A DNA stretch of 64,000 nt. It comes from Nereocystis luetkeana (taxonomy: Eukaryota > Sar > Phaeophyceae > Laminariales > Laminariaceae). Position 1 is the first letter of the stretch; every line of letters starts with the position of its first letter. A program made the position numbers and the translations under genes. Under the pieces are notes generated by a model. That model saw only the letters and a list, made by a program, of their open reading frames with translations. It was not told where the DNA came from and did no database searches. The DNA is taken from the NCBI GenBank assembly GCA_031213475.1, contig JARUPZ010000026.1, positions 7,867,700-7,931,699 of the forward strand. The letters run 5' to 3'. Positions 23,901 to 35,900 of this stretch are shown in pieces.

Positions 23901-26900
23901 TATTGGGTACAAATAAGGTGTATAATAATGTTTGTTCAAGGCCAACTTGTTCGGGTGCGGTATGTAGCTCCGAGCTAGATCTCCAGGGGGGCAGCCACAT
24001 CTATCTGAACAACGTCTGGTAGCCCTTACCGCAGAAAGCAGGGAGTTTTGCCGCGAGATTTATACCGCAGATTTGTGCGGGATTCGGGATATTTCTGTGG
24101 TCCCGTGATACAAGTGAACTCCCGTGCCCGCACAAACGCCTCCCGCACAATTTTCTGAGATATTCCGTTTTCGCGACACTAAGGCTTATTCTTATCGGAG
24201 AGCGTTTTTTCCAAAATTTCCAAACTTTGGAAATAATTGGAGATATGTATCGATATACGGAGGCGTTCTGTCACTATTCATTCGTGAAATTCTCCAGAAG
24301 AAGCAAAAATATCAAGTTCGTTAACATTCCAATATTTTAAATTTGGAAAAATAAACAGGAAAATATGGAAGATTGAAACATTGCGCGAAACAAATGTCGA
24401 AAATATGGACAAAAAGCTCTCCGATAAGAATGACCCTAATAAGTGTAAATAGTTCCGGCACAAACGCGCCCCGCACAAAGAAAGTAAAAAATGTAAGGGA
24501 AACGTTAGGTGTCTCCCCAACGTGGCACGTGATACGGGATGACATACCACGGATCGTTAGCACCAATCCTTTCCGTACCCTCGTACGGCGCCTATTAGCT
24601 TGTATGGCTCGTGTTTTGTTCCTTTCTTCGGCGCAGTCGATTCGTTCAGACCTGTTTTTTTGTCCACCACTGGCGCGATTTCTGGGTGGGAAATGACCGA
24701 ATGTGAGAATACAACCATCATCGATGCTCCATAGAATTTCAATCAAGAAGTCGTCAACGAGAACAGGTGGCGCTGTGCGTGTTGTAATCATTAAACCGGT
24801 AACATTCCGAGTCCTGTGTATACTACTCTGAGGTACACACGACATCCGGGCCGAACGAGAAAAAAAATGGGGAGCTTTCGCACATACATACTGCACATCG
24901 TGACTGCAACCTAAACCCTATTATACAAATCAACCCGACCTATCCTCAATTTTTCCCTCGGAGGTTAACTTTAGTTTTCGTTTGTTCTGTTTTTTGTTCC
25001 GGCGCTGTGGTCTCGTGGCATGTACTGTGCGCTGTTGTGCATGTTACCCACTTTGATGGCCAGGAACGCGCAAGTCGCCATCCAATCGGGTTCAAGGAGG
25101 ACCTGTTCGGGCCACCAGGCCTGGCGCCTCCTCAGAAAAATATTCCCAACAGCGAGGGGAGAGAGAAGTATTTCGGGTGAGTCTTCTCTGCAACACCAAG
25201 CATACATGGCATTCAACATCTGATTCATCAGAACCTTCATGCGTGTGGCATTCACGTAGCTTTTGACGCGGTCCGGACAAAACGCTTCATTCCGTTGGGC
25301 AGGCCTCTCCCCCACGCCGCACAAATAAATACTCTCAATATAGGCTCACCTCAAACCAGAATGAGAAGTACTTGCTCAGGTGTTGTAGCCGAACAGCAAA
25401 AAAAATACGATGTTCTCAGCGCCCGCTACTAGTAACATGACGAGGGGGCAGAACCAGTTTTTTGCAACATTTGTTCCTCACTGGCTGTTGTTGACGGGAG
25501 ACCCTCGATCTGACAAGCTTTACCTCGTGTCGCACGATGTATGAGGTGAAGATTTGCAGTTTACAAAACCGTTCGTTGTTCCCCTAGGCCCACGACATTG
25601 TCCTTCTCCGATTGAACGTTTTTTACTGTTTGTTCGAAGTCAATTTGCGGCTTAGCGCAGGTACAGAGAGCTCCTTAACTTCGGAACGACGACTTTAAAG
25701 TTATCAACCCTCCGCGATTTTATTTATATATCTCGATTCCAATACGAGCAGCGGGGGAGCCCAGCGATACCGTTAGGATCGTGTGTAGCCCTTGCCACGC
25801 GACTCGTTTCTGCAATGTAACTCGGACATCGACGTGTATCATCTCCCAGCCGCGAGGTGGTTGTTGCTGTGATCGACACTTGTCTTCTCGTCCTCTATTT
25901 TCCCCTCTGATGTCCAAAAGAGTGTTAGGCGAGCAGCCTCAGAAACATTGAGTGAACCCCTCCCTTATCGTGCAACAACGTACCAAACCATACACGACGT
26001 TCTTGGGGTTCTTGGGGAGATTCGAAAAAAAAAGCATCGGCATCATCATGACATGACGGACTACAGCAGCAGTAAAGGTGCTGAAGTCGTTTTTGATCCC
26101 ACCTGGAAGGGCCTTGTCGTTTAGATCCCACCCGGAAAACTTCGTGTAGGTCCTGCAGATGGCATACTGCAACACTCATTTCAGGAACACATATGCCACG
26201 GCAGATCTACGAAAAACATATCATTACTAGAGGATCAGGACTGTACGAGGCCTGAACCGTCTGACCTATTGTGCAACGCCTCCGTCCAATCGATATACGG
26301 ACCCCGGCTGTGATAGCTACGACGGAGGTTGGCTGGACGGGAAAATGCATGGATACGGCACCTACCGATTCGCTGACGGAATGACTTACGAGGGAGTCAT
26401 GCGGGACAACTGGCCTAGTGGGGGAGGAACCGCCTGCTATTCCAATGGAGGCATGTACGTAGGGCGCTGGAAAGACGGCAAGTACGAGGTAAGTGTTGGT
26501 TGGATGTTCCGCTTGGGTGTTTAGTACTGCAGTCTTGTTTTGGGGACTAACCTTTCAAACTCCAAGTAGGTTGCCCCCAAAACGGGACTGATGTCCTGAA
26601 GGGTGCAACATCGTCACAGATAGAAACGAGCGCCCCCCCTTGCACAACATGAGCCTGAACAATCCCCTTGTGAAGAAGTTGAACATTGTTGCCAAGCCCA
26701 CAACGTGTCGATAACCTCCAGATTAATTCAATTAGCCGGATACTGACGGGCCACGTTGTGTAATGTCTCCGCAAGGATTTTTTTCGCGCCCAGATTTTGC
26801 AAGCGGGGAGAGTCCCGGCTGCCCGTGATTTGAACACCCGTGCCTGCGTGTAATAGTGCTGCGTGGCACGTAGACAGGTACCTAGCACTTTCTCGACAAC

Positions 26901-29900
26901 TGATATCCCACCGACGGCGCTCGGGGAACTATGTGCGTAGTATCGTTGGAATCCCATTCGTATTTTACGAGATATGTTGTGATATATATACTACCTGGTA
27001 CACAGTATACAAGCCATATAATCATTCATTGGGTGGAGTGAAAAATGATGAGGAGCAGCAACGCCCGTTAGGGGCGGCGCCTTACCTTCTGAGCTCTTCA
27101 TTTGCATGAGCAGCTCAACGTATCACCTCAAAACACACATAGGTGTACGATGACAACTACCATGCTAACCAGTCAGAAACATGCAATTTTTTCAAAAACG
27201 GTATTATACCCGATAACGGTAGGATGGGTCTTTGTTCGAGTTCAATCTTTTGTTGGGTGTATGGCGCTCCTCAGATGGGGGGGGTGTCAGAAAATTCCTA
27301 TATCATAGGCGCAGCCTTATACCCTCTCGGGGCTTGAGAGCGGGAAAATTGGCGATGCAATGTGACGGCTACGACTGCGGCCACTGCGTGCTTGGGTGCT
27401 GGTGCGATTTGGTGTCCGAGTTGCAATGCAACGAGTCGTAAGTTCGGCCCGGGTGCACCATCATCATCCTACCCACACGCCTTGGGCGTTCACCCCTCTC
27501 TCAAACGGTAGCTTGATGACACCGAACTTATCATGGCCCTGGTCGCTATCTCGGGGTCCTAAACGGGTTGATCTACCGTAGCATACGTCTGCTGCATCAT
27601 TCTCACTGTTATAACGCCATGAGTGACCGAGGCATGCGGTGGTATCACGCACATCGTTTGTTGTGCCACATTCTCGTAGCCATACATACTTCGAAGTACT
27701 TGTGTCTATGTTTGGGCCGATATTCCAGGAGAACGTTTTTTCAAGGGCCGTTGTTATCCGAGAACTCCTGTATTTTTCTACGGTAGAATCCCCATATTTT
27801 CCTCGATTTGTGAATTTTGTATCAGAGACACAAAGACGTGCTGCCACGAACTAATGAATTTTAACAGTGTGTGGAATACCGGGGAATACGTCGCATTCAT
27901 ATGTTTGCAAAGCAAAAACCTGGAAAATATGGAAATAGAGGATACAATGTCCTTCGACTAACCCTGTTGGGACGTCAGAGAGGAACGGTAACGGGCGGAA
28001 ATACCGATTCCAGCTACGGACAATGGTTGATTTGATGATGATACAATGGTTAATGTGAGAGTGGCAATGGTTGAATATAAGGAGGCGTACGGCACGGGCG
28101 CAGCATGACCTCTCCCGCACAGCAGGACGCTCGCGCCGCTCTTACTACGGGGGACCATAGTAAATAAGACCTACGGCACTCCCAAAAACCTATATATTTA
28201 CCTAGTTCACTATTACGGGGGACCATAGTTAATAGGACCAAATATTGTTAGTAAAAATGGTTATATATACAGGTTTTTATGTATACCATAGGTCCTATGA
28301 GCTATGGTCCCTCGTAATAACAATATTTGATCCTATAATTATTTCTTTCGCCATCCGACAATGTGCAGCATGATCTTCAACATGGATCACTCATAACTTT
28401 CTCGAAAGCTATAGTCCCCCGAACTAGGTGGCTGTTAACACTCAGAGTAGTACCTACTACGTGAAGCTGACAGCGATCAGCCCTAGATATACACTTTTTT
28501 CCGTGGTCTGAAACCACCAAAAAGAGAGCATGCCTCCTGGATGCTACTACTCTGCTGGCAAGTGAACAAGTACAATGCAAGACGAAATTGTACCCGATAC
28601 GAAAACTCAGACCAGAAAAGCAGTGAACATACCTTTGGTCCATTTTTAAGTCGCTTGTTGTTTCTGTGCTGTATTACTTCGTGGGCGCGATAAGGGTTTC
28701 GGCAAGTTGACCTGCCCAGAGGGAGGGACTGTCTACGAGGGCGGCTGGCACGAAGGGCAGCGGTCTGGCCACGGGACGCTCAAGTTCAAGGTAAAACTCT
28801 ACACTGCCACTTGCTGCGTACCCGGTAAAGTAGCAATACAGCTTCGGATATATCTGGCCGGCGCCGCGTTGTTGAAGGCTTGTCTGATACCGGTATACTA
28901 CAGCAGTGCCTCCATACAAGCGACCGGGACCCCCCCCCCGCTGGGCGGCGTGCATGACAACGAAAAACATACTTGCGGAGGCATTTTACTGTGTAAAGCG
29001 CCTTTCCGGGTACCAAGTGGAGGGGTTGTCGACACCATGGTACTGGCTGCATTGTCGAATGCCCCCGCAATGACGTTTAACGCCCACACTGTGCAGGGGC
29101 GAGGCTCCCGACCTCCTGGTATGCAGCCGAACAATGTAGCTTCAGGTAGAGATACGATCGGCTCTGCGTCCTTGATGCCTTCCATGTTTGATACCGGCGA
29201 TTCTACCGCGCTTGACGTTTTGAGCTTTATTCACAGTATTCTATGAAACCCCCCATCAGTTCATCGAATGTATGGCACCTTGAACGAAGGCAACAAATGA
29301 ATCACTTTATGGACCGTCACCGCCATCGAATGCACCAGTAACCATGGCATCCAGTGCAACGTCAACCGTTGTACCAAAATGAAGGATCTGCTATGTGCAG
29401 GACTGGTCGGTACCAAGCGTTGTGCAGGACGTGTGTCGCCATTTGTTTTCTGCACGTCGGCCCTGACCGACCCGACCCCAACCCTCACACTTATCCGAAC
29501 CCTAATCCTAACCCTCACACTTATCCGAACCCGGACCCCAACCCTTTTGGGGGCTCAAAGTCGGCCGGGACAGTCACGCGGCTCTGCCGCGTCTTTTGTC
29601 GGCGATTTCCTTACAACCCGCCTGGCGGCCGGAATACCAGCCTCGACCCAAACGACCCGCATCCTCAACGTAGTTTTTCGGGCAGGTCCCTCCTGCACAT
29701 ATTCAGGGCGAGTCCAAAGTGACCACCGACCATTGCATCAAATGCACCATCGAACAACCATGCCATCGCACGCATCAAATGTGCCGTGACGGCGGTACCA
29801 CAGCTGGACTGCGAACAGTATTAGCACCCCGTTTGGGGCTCGGGGGGCGAAACGAGGCGCAGAAAATGGCGATCGCCGCTGAATGAGCCCGAAAAACAGC

Positions 29901-32900
29901 AACCCGGCACTGCTGGCTCCCATTGGAGCGATGAGAAATATATATATTTTCCCTGTAACACCCGACCTCTAACGAAAGGAGACATTCTGTCGAACCACTC
30001 GCCCGCAGCAGAACACGACAAAATCCTTAGGAGGCATTTTGTTGGGGGGCGGGGGGGGGACAGGGGTTCGTACCGCCACAGTAGGTCCGGTTGGACGGGA
30101 GGGGTGGGTTTGAAGGAGTTCTGTGCTCTTAGGGGCTAACTCGTAGTATTTGGGGTGGATCGCCCCGCACCCCCCGCTATGTCTACAAGTGCCTGTGACC
30201 CAAGAGGAGAAATGGGTACCGAATACCAGTACGCTAGGAATATAGTGTATAACACTACTACAGTACGCGACAGCGGGTATGAAACTCTTATTCCGACCAA
30301 GACTCGCGGCTTACTGTGATGTCGACGATGGGCGCAGGCTCTGTAAGGCTCTCGTATAGGATTAAGAGCGGCGTTCCTCCCTGAACACAGGTCCTTAGCA
30401 GCTGTAGAGTCTTGCGAGCTAGGAGATCTGAGCCTGAAATTGTTAACTCACGAATTCTCAAGGCAGGCCGGGTAGTGTACACTCACTGCCCGACTGAGTC
30501 ACATATAGCCACCAGCGCCATGTGACTCGGTAGCCCGGTGTCCAGGGTAGGGCAATGTATCCCGCAAGAAGTGTGACATGAGTTCGATGCTTCTCATGCG
30601 CTTCCTAAAATAGCACGAGGGGGGCGGCTGTACACAGAACCCCTCTTAGTAACCGGTTTTTGAGACGAAGTGCAATGTGCGGGCAAACCCCCGACGATAA
30701 GAACAGTGTCGCCAATCCCATCATTCCCATCGGCTGCCCGTAGACAACACCAACTAATGCCATGGCTTCCCTCGGCCTCGTTGTTCCAACATTTCTGGGG
30801 TCGTTTATGACTGGTCAGCGTCGAAGGATGTGCTGCGCATTTTCGGATGCCAGACATAACATACACAGCAGACCATGGCGCTGTTTCACTCCTACAAAGT
30901 ACACCAGCGAGTACATTAAACAGAGGTTTAGAAGGTTTCCAAAAAGCGACAGGGATGTTGGGTAGATGTTGCTGGTCTTATACTGTTGTATCATCCAGCG
31001 ATTGCTTTACTTCGTATGAAGAGAGCGGGACCTACGAGTCCCCTCTGCTGCGAATAGTCGCGGACTCTGACACAGGGCTGTTACTACCTCCGCGTATATT
31101 CGCTTGTTAGTCGATGTGGTACCTCGTCGAAGGAAGCACTTTTTCTCGGTAGTATAAACACTCCTATTAATACATACAGAAGTAGCACACCCCGTCAGTG
31201 GGGTGTGTTTCGATTGAGCCCAAACGTACCCCACCCCCCACCCCCCCATGGAACCGCCCAACTCAGATCGAAAACTAATGACTCGCTGTACCTCCCATTG
31301 ACCCCCGCCGACAGAGTGGCAGCAAATACAAAGGTGATTTTCTACTGGGCGTGTACCACGGCCGAGGACTATTCAAGTCCGCAAATCTCAACGTGAGCTC
31401 CACAAGCGTTTCACGCCGAAATTCCGTTGCGCTATGTGACTGATGCGTTTCTGTATAGCTGGTGTTTTCGTTTTCCAGTGTGGATTTCCTCGTTCGTCTT
31501 GGGTGTTTGGATTTGGTGAATGTACTTGTATTTGGTGGATGTTCATATTGAGTTTTTGTTTGTTTGTTGTATTTACTTGATCATCGAAATTTCGTGGATG
31601 TTAGTTGTGATTGTGTTCTCACTCGGTGGTGGTTCGTGTCAGCTTGATATTCAGTATTCACTTCACACTTTGTTGGTATTGTGCCCGTGCCGCGGCCGAG
31701 TTCTTCTAGTTCCATTTTCGTAGCGTGTTTTGGGATGCGGAAAAAAATCTGCATGCGTGCCCTAAGTTGGTCGGAGTCCTTGTTTGCCCTCCGATGCGAT
31801 TGACAATAATACAAAGCTGACGACAAATAAATGGTGCGTTTCGGCATTGTGTAATCATCTAAACCTCTCTAAAAAATTCCGATCCAAGTGATAGGAAGTG
31901 TAATATCGGGGCATGTTGGTGAGCTATCAACGCCGAAGCTCATGCCAGACTCTGAGGTCCTATGGCAAGCACAAGAACAAAACCAATATCGGCAAAATAC
32001 CCCTCTGTTCGGATATGTAAGCTGCGCCTGCTGTAGTATTTGCCGTGAGCATCCAGACGCACTCTACACCCGACGTACTGAGGCATATAAACCACACCAA
32101 ACGTGTCAAAACCGTGGCGTTCGTGGCCCGCTGCGGCAGGTGTCTTATGATGGCTGGTGGAGTTCGGGCTTCATCTGCGGGCACGGTACCCTTACAATGC
32201 CGGACGGCACTACAACCGTCCGGTCATGGCCGCAGCAAAGTCGGTAAGCACGACAAAATCATGTATGTGAATCGCGGTCTATCAGATAGATAGAGTTGGG
32301 AGGTCAGTTTTGGTCAAGTCAATGTCTGTAAGTCAGAGTCGATAAACGTGTCAAAATCGGTAAGTCGAATTCGGTACTGTACGTCATATTCGGTGAGTCA
32401 ACGTCGGTATAACGACTCAATCGGTGCGTCAAATTCATACTTGAAATTGGGCACGATAAAGCCTGTAAATGAGAGTCGGCGTGTGCTGCTTCGCACCTCG
32501 ATGAGTTATGAGGGACCTCGCATGGGGAGTCCTCGCACAAAAATTGATGAGTACATACACGAATTATACATATAAAACTAGAAGCTAACAATATGAAAAA
32601 GTCGTGAGGGTTGCCTACTACGTGTTCGAGAAAATGGTTGACACACACTGCTGTGTACGAGAAGAACATATCCAACGCTAGCCCCAACTCTTCGCCCTCA
32701 CCTGAAGACAACCGGAATAATTTTCGAATAATAAGTGGAAAGCTTCAACGAACCCCGTGGCCTACCAATACGACTATGTGCATGTCACGAAGAATCTTGT
32801 CCCTGCTTGGGGGGTCACGCTCTAACGGTATAGGGTACCACATGGTTAACGCACACTACAGTAGTTCCTCGGTTTTGGTCAGAGAACTTCGTCAGTCGAT

Positions 32901-35900
32901 AACATTGCTACCGATTGTTTTGTGTTTTTTGGGGGGTCATACATCTATGATTTTGGGTTCAGCTGGCCTGGAGCCACTATGCCCAGCGACTCCTTACACT
33001 ATTGTCCTGCAGGCGTATTGAATACCTGGTATGTTGTGCTTTTTATGGTGTTGGGATGAATATGAACCGCCATGGAGTTGTTTGCTTATGCTGCCTGCTC
33101 CAGCAACAATTTCGCCGAGAAGGGCAGTTTCAAGTGAGGTATGGAGCCACTTCCCCGAGTGGCCGAAACGCGGTACTGAAACTCACCCACCTACCGTAAC
33201 GCCAGTATACTCACACCCCTACTATCAAGTCAAATTCGGGTAATATCAATCGGTAAATCGAGGTGAACTTCGGTAAATCGAAGTCGGTACAGTAACCCAA
33301 ATGTCAAAGGGCCGGCAACTAAGTAACCTTTCGCCGGACGGTCCGACTCGCCAGTCGGTATGCTTTAGCGGGCATTCGCGAGGTTTTTCCCCTTCAGCTG
33401 CGCGTCAAACTCGGGCACAAGCCCTGTACGTACACCTGGGATTTCGTACCATTAATGATTGCCGATATCATTTTGATCGTTTTATGTCATCCAAAACGTG
33501 TAACGTGACGGGCTTCAACGTCCCGATCAAGAAGAAGGAAGTCAAGAGGAACTTGACAAAGAACAATTACGCGCGCGAAGTGTACATCCCTTATGTACCC
33601 TCTTGCAGATTGACATTGATATACTCCACGTCAAGTTTGTCGTCCACACTCTACACGATCCTTCCTCACACCACACCAGCTTCGGTGGGGGCCTCTCGCT
33701 ACGGGGCGCGATGGAGATCGTCGAGATGGAGACAGAGAAAGCGAGACTCGACAAGATCGACGAAAAGCAGGTACGTAGGATTATCCCGCAAGCCCCGCAC
33801 CCCCCCCCTACGCGGGAACGCAACGCTCAAGCGTATAAAAAAACAACTCAAAGTTTATTATGAACGACGTTTGCTTCAGGCGCGATGGAGATTGCGCAGA
33901 TAGCGATGGAGAAAGAGAGGCGTTACGAGGTCGACCAAACGCAAGTACGCAGGCTGGTCTGTTTTGCCAGGAGGAGCCCCTCCCGGCTCAACCCCCCCCC
34001 CCTGCCTACCTGGACAATGTCTGCGTCTACATCTGCAATACGCGTGACAATTGATTCGTCAGTGGCAATTTGTTTTAAGGGAAGCTGTTTGGAAGTCGTC
34101 CCCGTGCATACTGAGAAGGAAACGACGCCAAGCTATCAGGTCAACGATGATTGGAAGGAGGCGTTTACGAAAGACAACCATGGAGTGTAAATCACTGGTA
34201 GGCCTTCACCAACCTCATTTCCCCCCCATCCCCCTCCTCCCTCCCCGAAGGTTTATCCCGCCAACACCAAACCGGCATCCTCTAACAATTAAGCATAACG
34301 GTTGTACGACGGCTTTCGCACAACTAGATAACCAATCAACCAACCAACCAACCAACGTATCTGGCCTCCGCGTTACCGGCGGATTGACAGCCCCCCCTCC
34401 CCCTTGGGTAATTTGTTTGGATGTTTTTCGTTTAGTTTTTTTCTGACAGGCGCTGCACAGGTGTATGCGCGGGGGAGACAGCGCCTGTGGGACTTCAGTC
34501 CCGAGTCATAAGTTATTCGATGGTTCGGCCGTGCGCTGCCTGTCCGACGGGTTGAGCTAAAGCAATCATCATCCGGCCTTTGTGTAGCTACCGTGCGACT
34601 ATTCCTGATCTTGATCTTAATGGGTTCTTCGTTCGGGTATAAACGAGCGGTGTTTTCGTCTGTCCCTTCCCGCCTCGCAGGCTTTGTACGGGGTGACAGA
34701 GCTGGTGGAGCTTCAGTTCCGAGTTCAGAACATTCGGCGAGAGGTCTCGGAACGTCGGTATATCGAGAAGGCAGAAGATAGGGCGGAAGCGGCAGCGAAA
34801 CGGAAGGCGGTGAGTTAGACCCGCAGTAGAACGCCGGTTTGGATTATGCTATGTGTGAACATCAGACGCACTACGTTCATGACCAGGGGTACCTGGTAGC
34901 TGCAGTAGATTTCCTCCAGGGTTGTGTTTCCCCGAGTTTTGTGATGGATTACTCACAGCTGCTTTTTTTGTTATTTCGCCAGGTGACTGAAGTCTTTCTT
35001 TCCGTTGGAGAGTTGAGCTTATTCGTTCAGTACTGTCTCCATGAATGCTAACATTAGGAATAAAGTCTTACGGAGTTTGCTGGGTCATAACCTGTGTTAG
35101 TTTTCACTTACTTCTAGACTCATGTCGTCCGTCATGTTTCTGACTGACGCCTCACTCACGCTGGGCATGCCCACACGCTGTCGGATGGGACACGTCCTAC
35201 GAAAGGCCATGCCTCAAAAACGCCTCTAGGACTGCACTCCCCGTTGAGGGGACCATCGGAGACGACGTACTTGGAACTGCGTAGAGATAGACGCACGTTT
35301 CTAGGCGTGGCCGTGCTGCTCAGGATCGATGTCTTCTGAAAACACGTTTCGGCCAAACTGCTACCGGGACCGACGAAGCTCCTTAACCGAAGATCTACCT
35401 TATACGGGGAACCATACTAAATAGGACCTACGGCACACACAAATACTAATATATTTCGCTTTTCTTAATAACAATATTTTGTCCTATTTCCTGTGGTCCC
35501 CTGTAGTAGCACCCAATGTCACTGGGAGTATCATTGTATTTTTTCGTAAACATCTAAGCCAGTTAGATGCGCATCCCACCGCAAGCGTTGCACCCTCCAA
35601 CTTAAACGTTTATGACTGCTTGGGTTTCCCGAGGGAGCAAGACCACCGGTTAGCGCATGATTGTATTACTAATACGGGGGGCCATAGTTAACACGACCTG
35701 TGGTATACACAAAAATCAATACATTTAACCTTTCTACTAAACATATTTGGTCCTATTTTACTATGGTCCCCCGTAATAAATGTGGAATTTTCGTTGTAGG
35801 ACTACACCATACTACTAGCGCATAGGCGTTGTGGTCGCGGTGCGCAAACAGATATCTTGGACGTCATATTTCGGGTGTGGTATCTTGAGTTCCTCACGAG

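Noticed and set aside
24321-24896. Minus-strand frame of 191 codons
   Set aside because: Biased, low-information composition, no splice borders that make sense and no recognisable motif; probably chance.
28791-29246. Plus-strand frame continuing past the MORN exon
   Set aside because: It is read-through past a clear donor (TTCAAG|GTAAAA), and MORN spacing resumes exactly at 31315.
33301-33903. 200-codon plus frame through the coiled-coil exons
   Set aside because: It overlaps the helical frame (ETEKARLDKIDEKQ) in another phase and yields Arg/Ser-rich sequence without the expected pattern.
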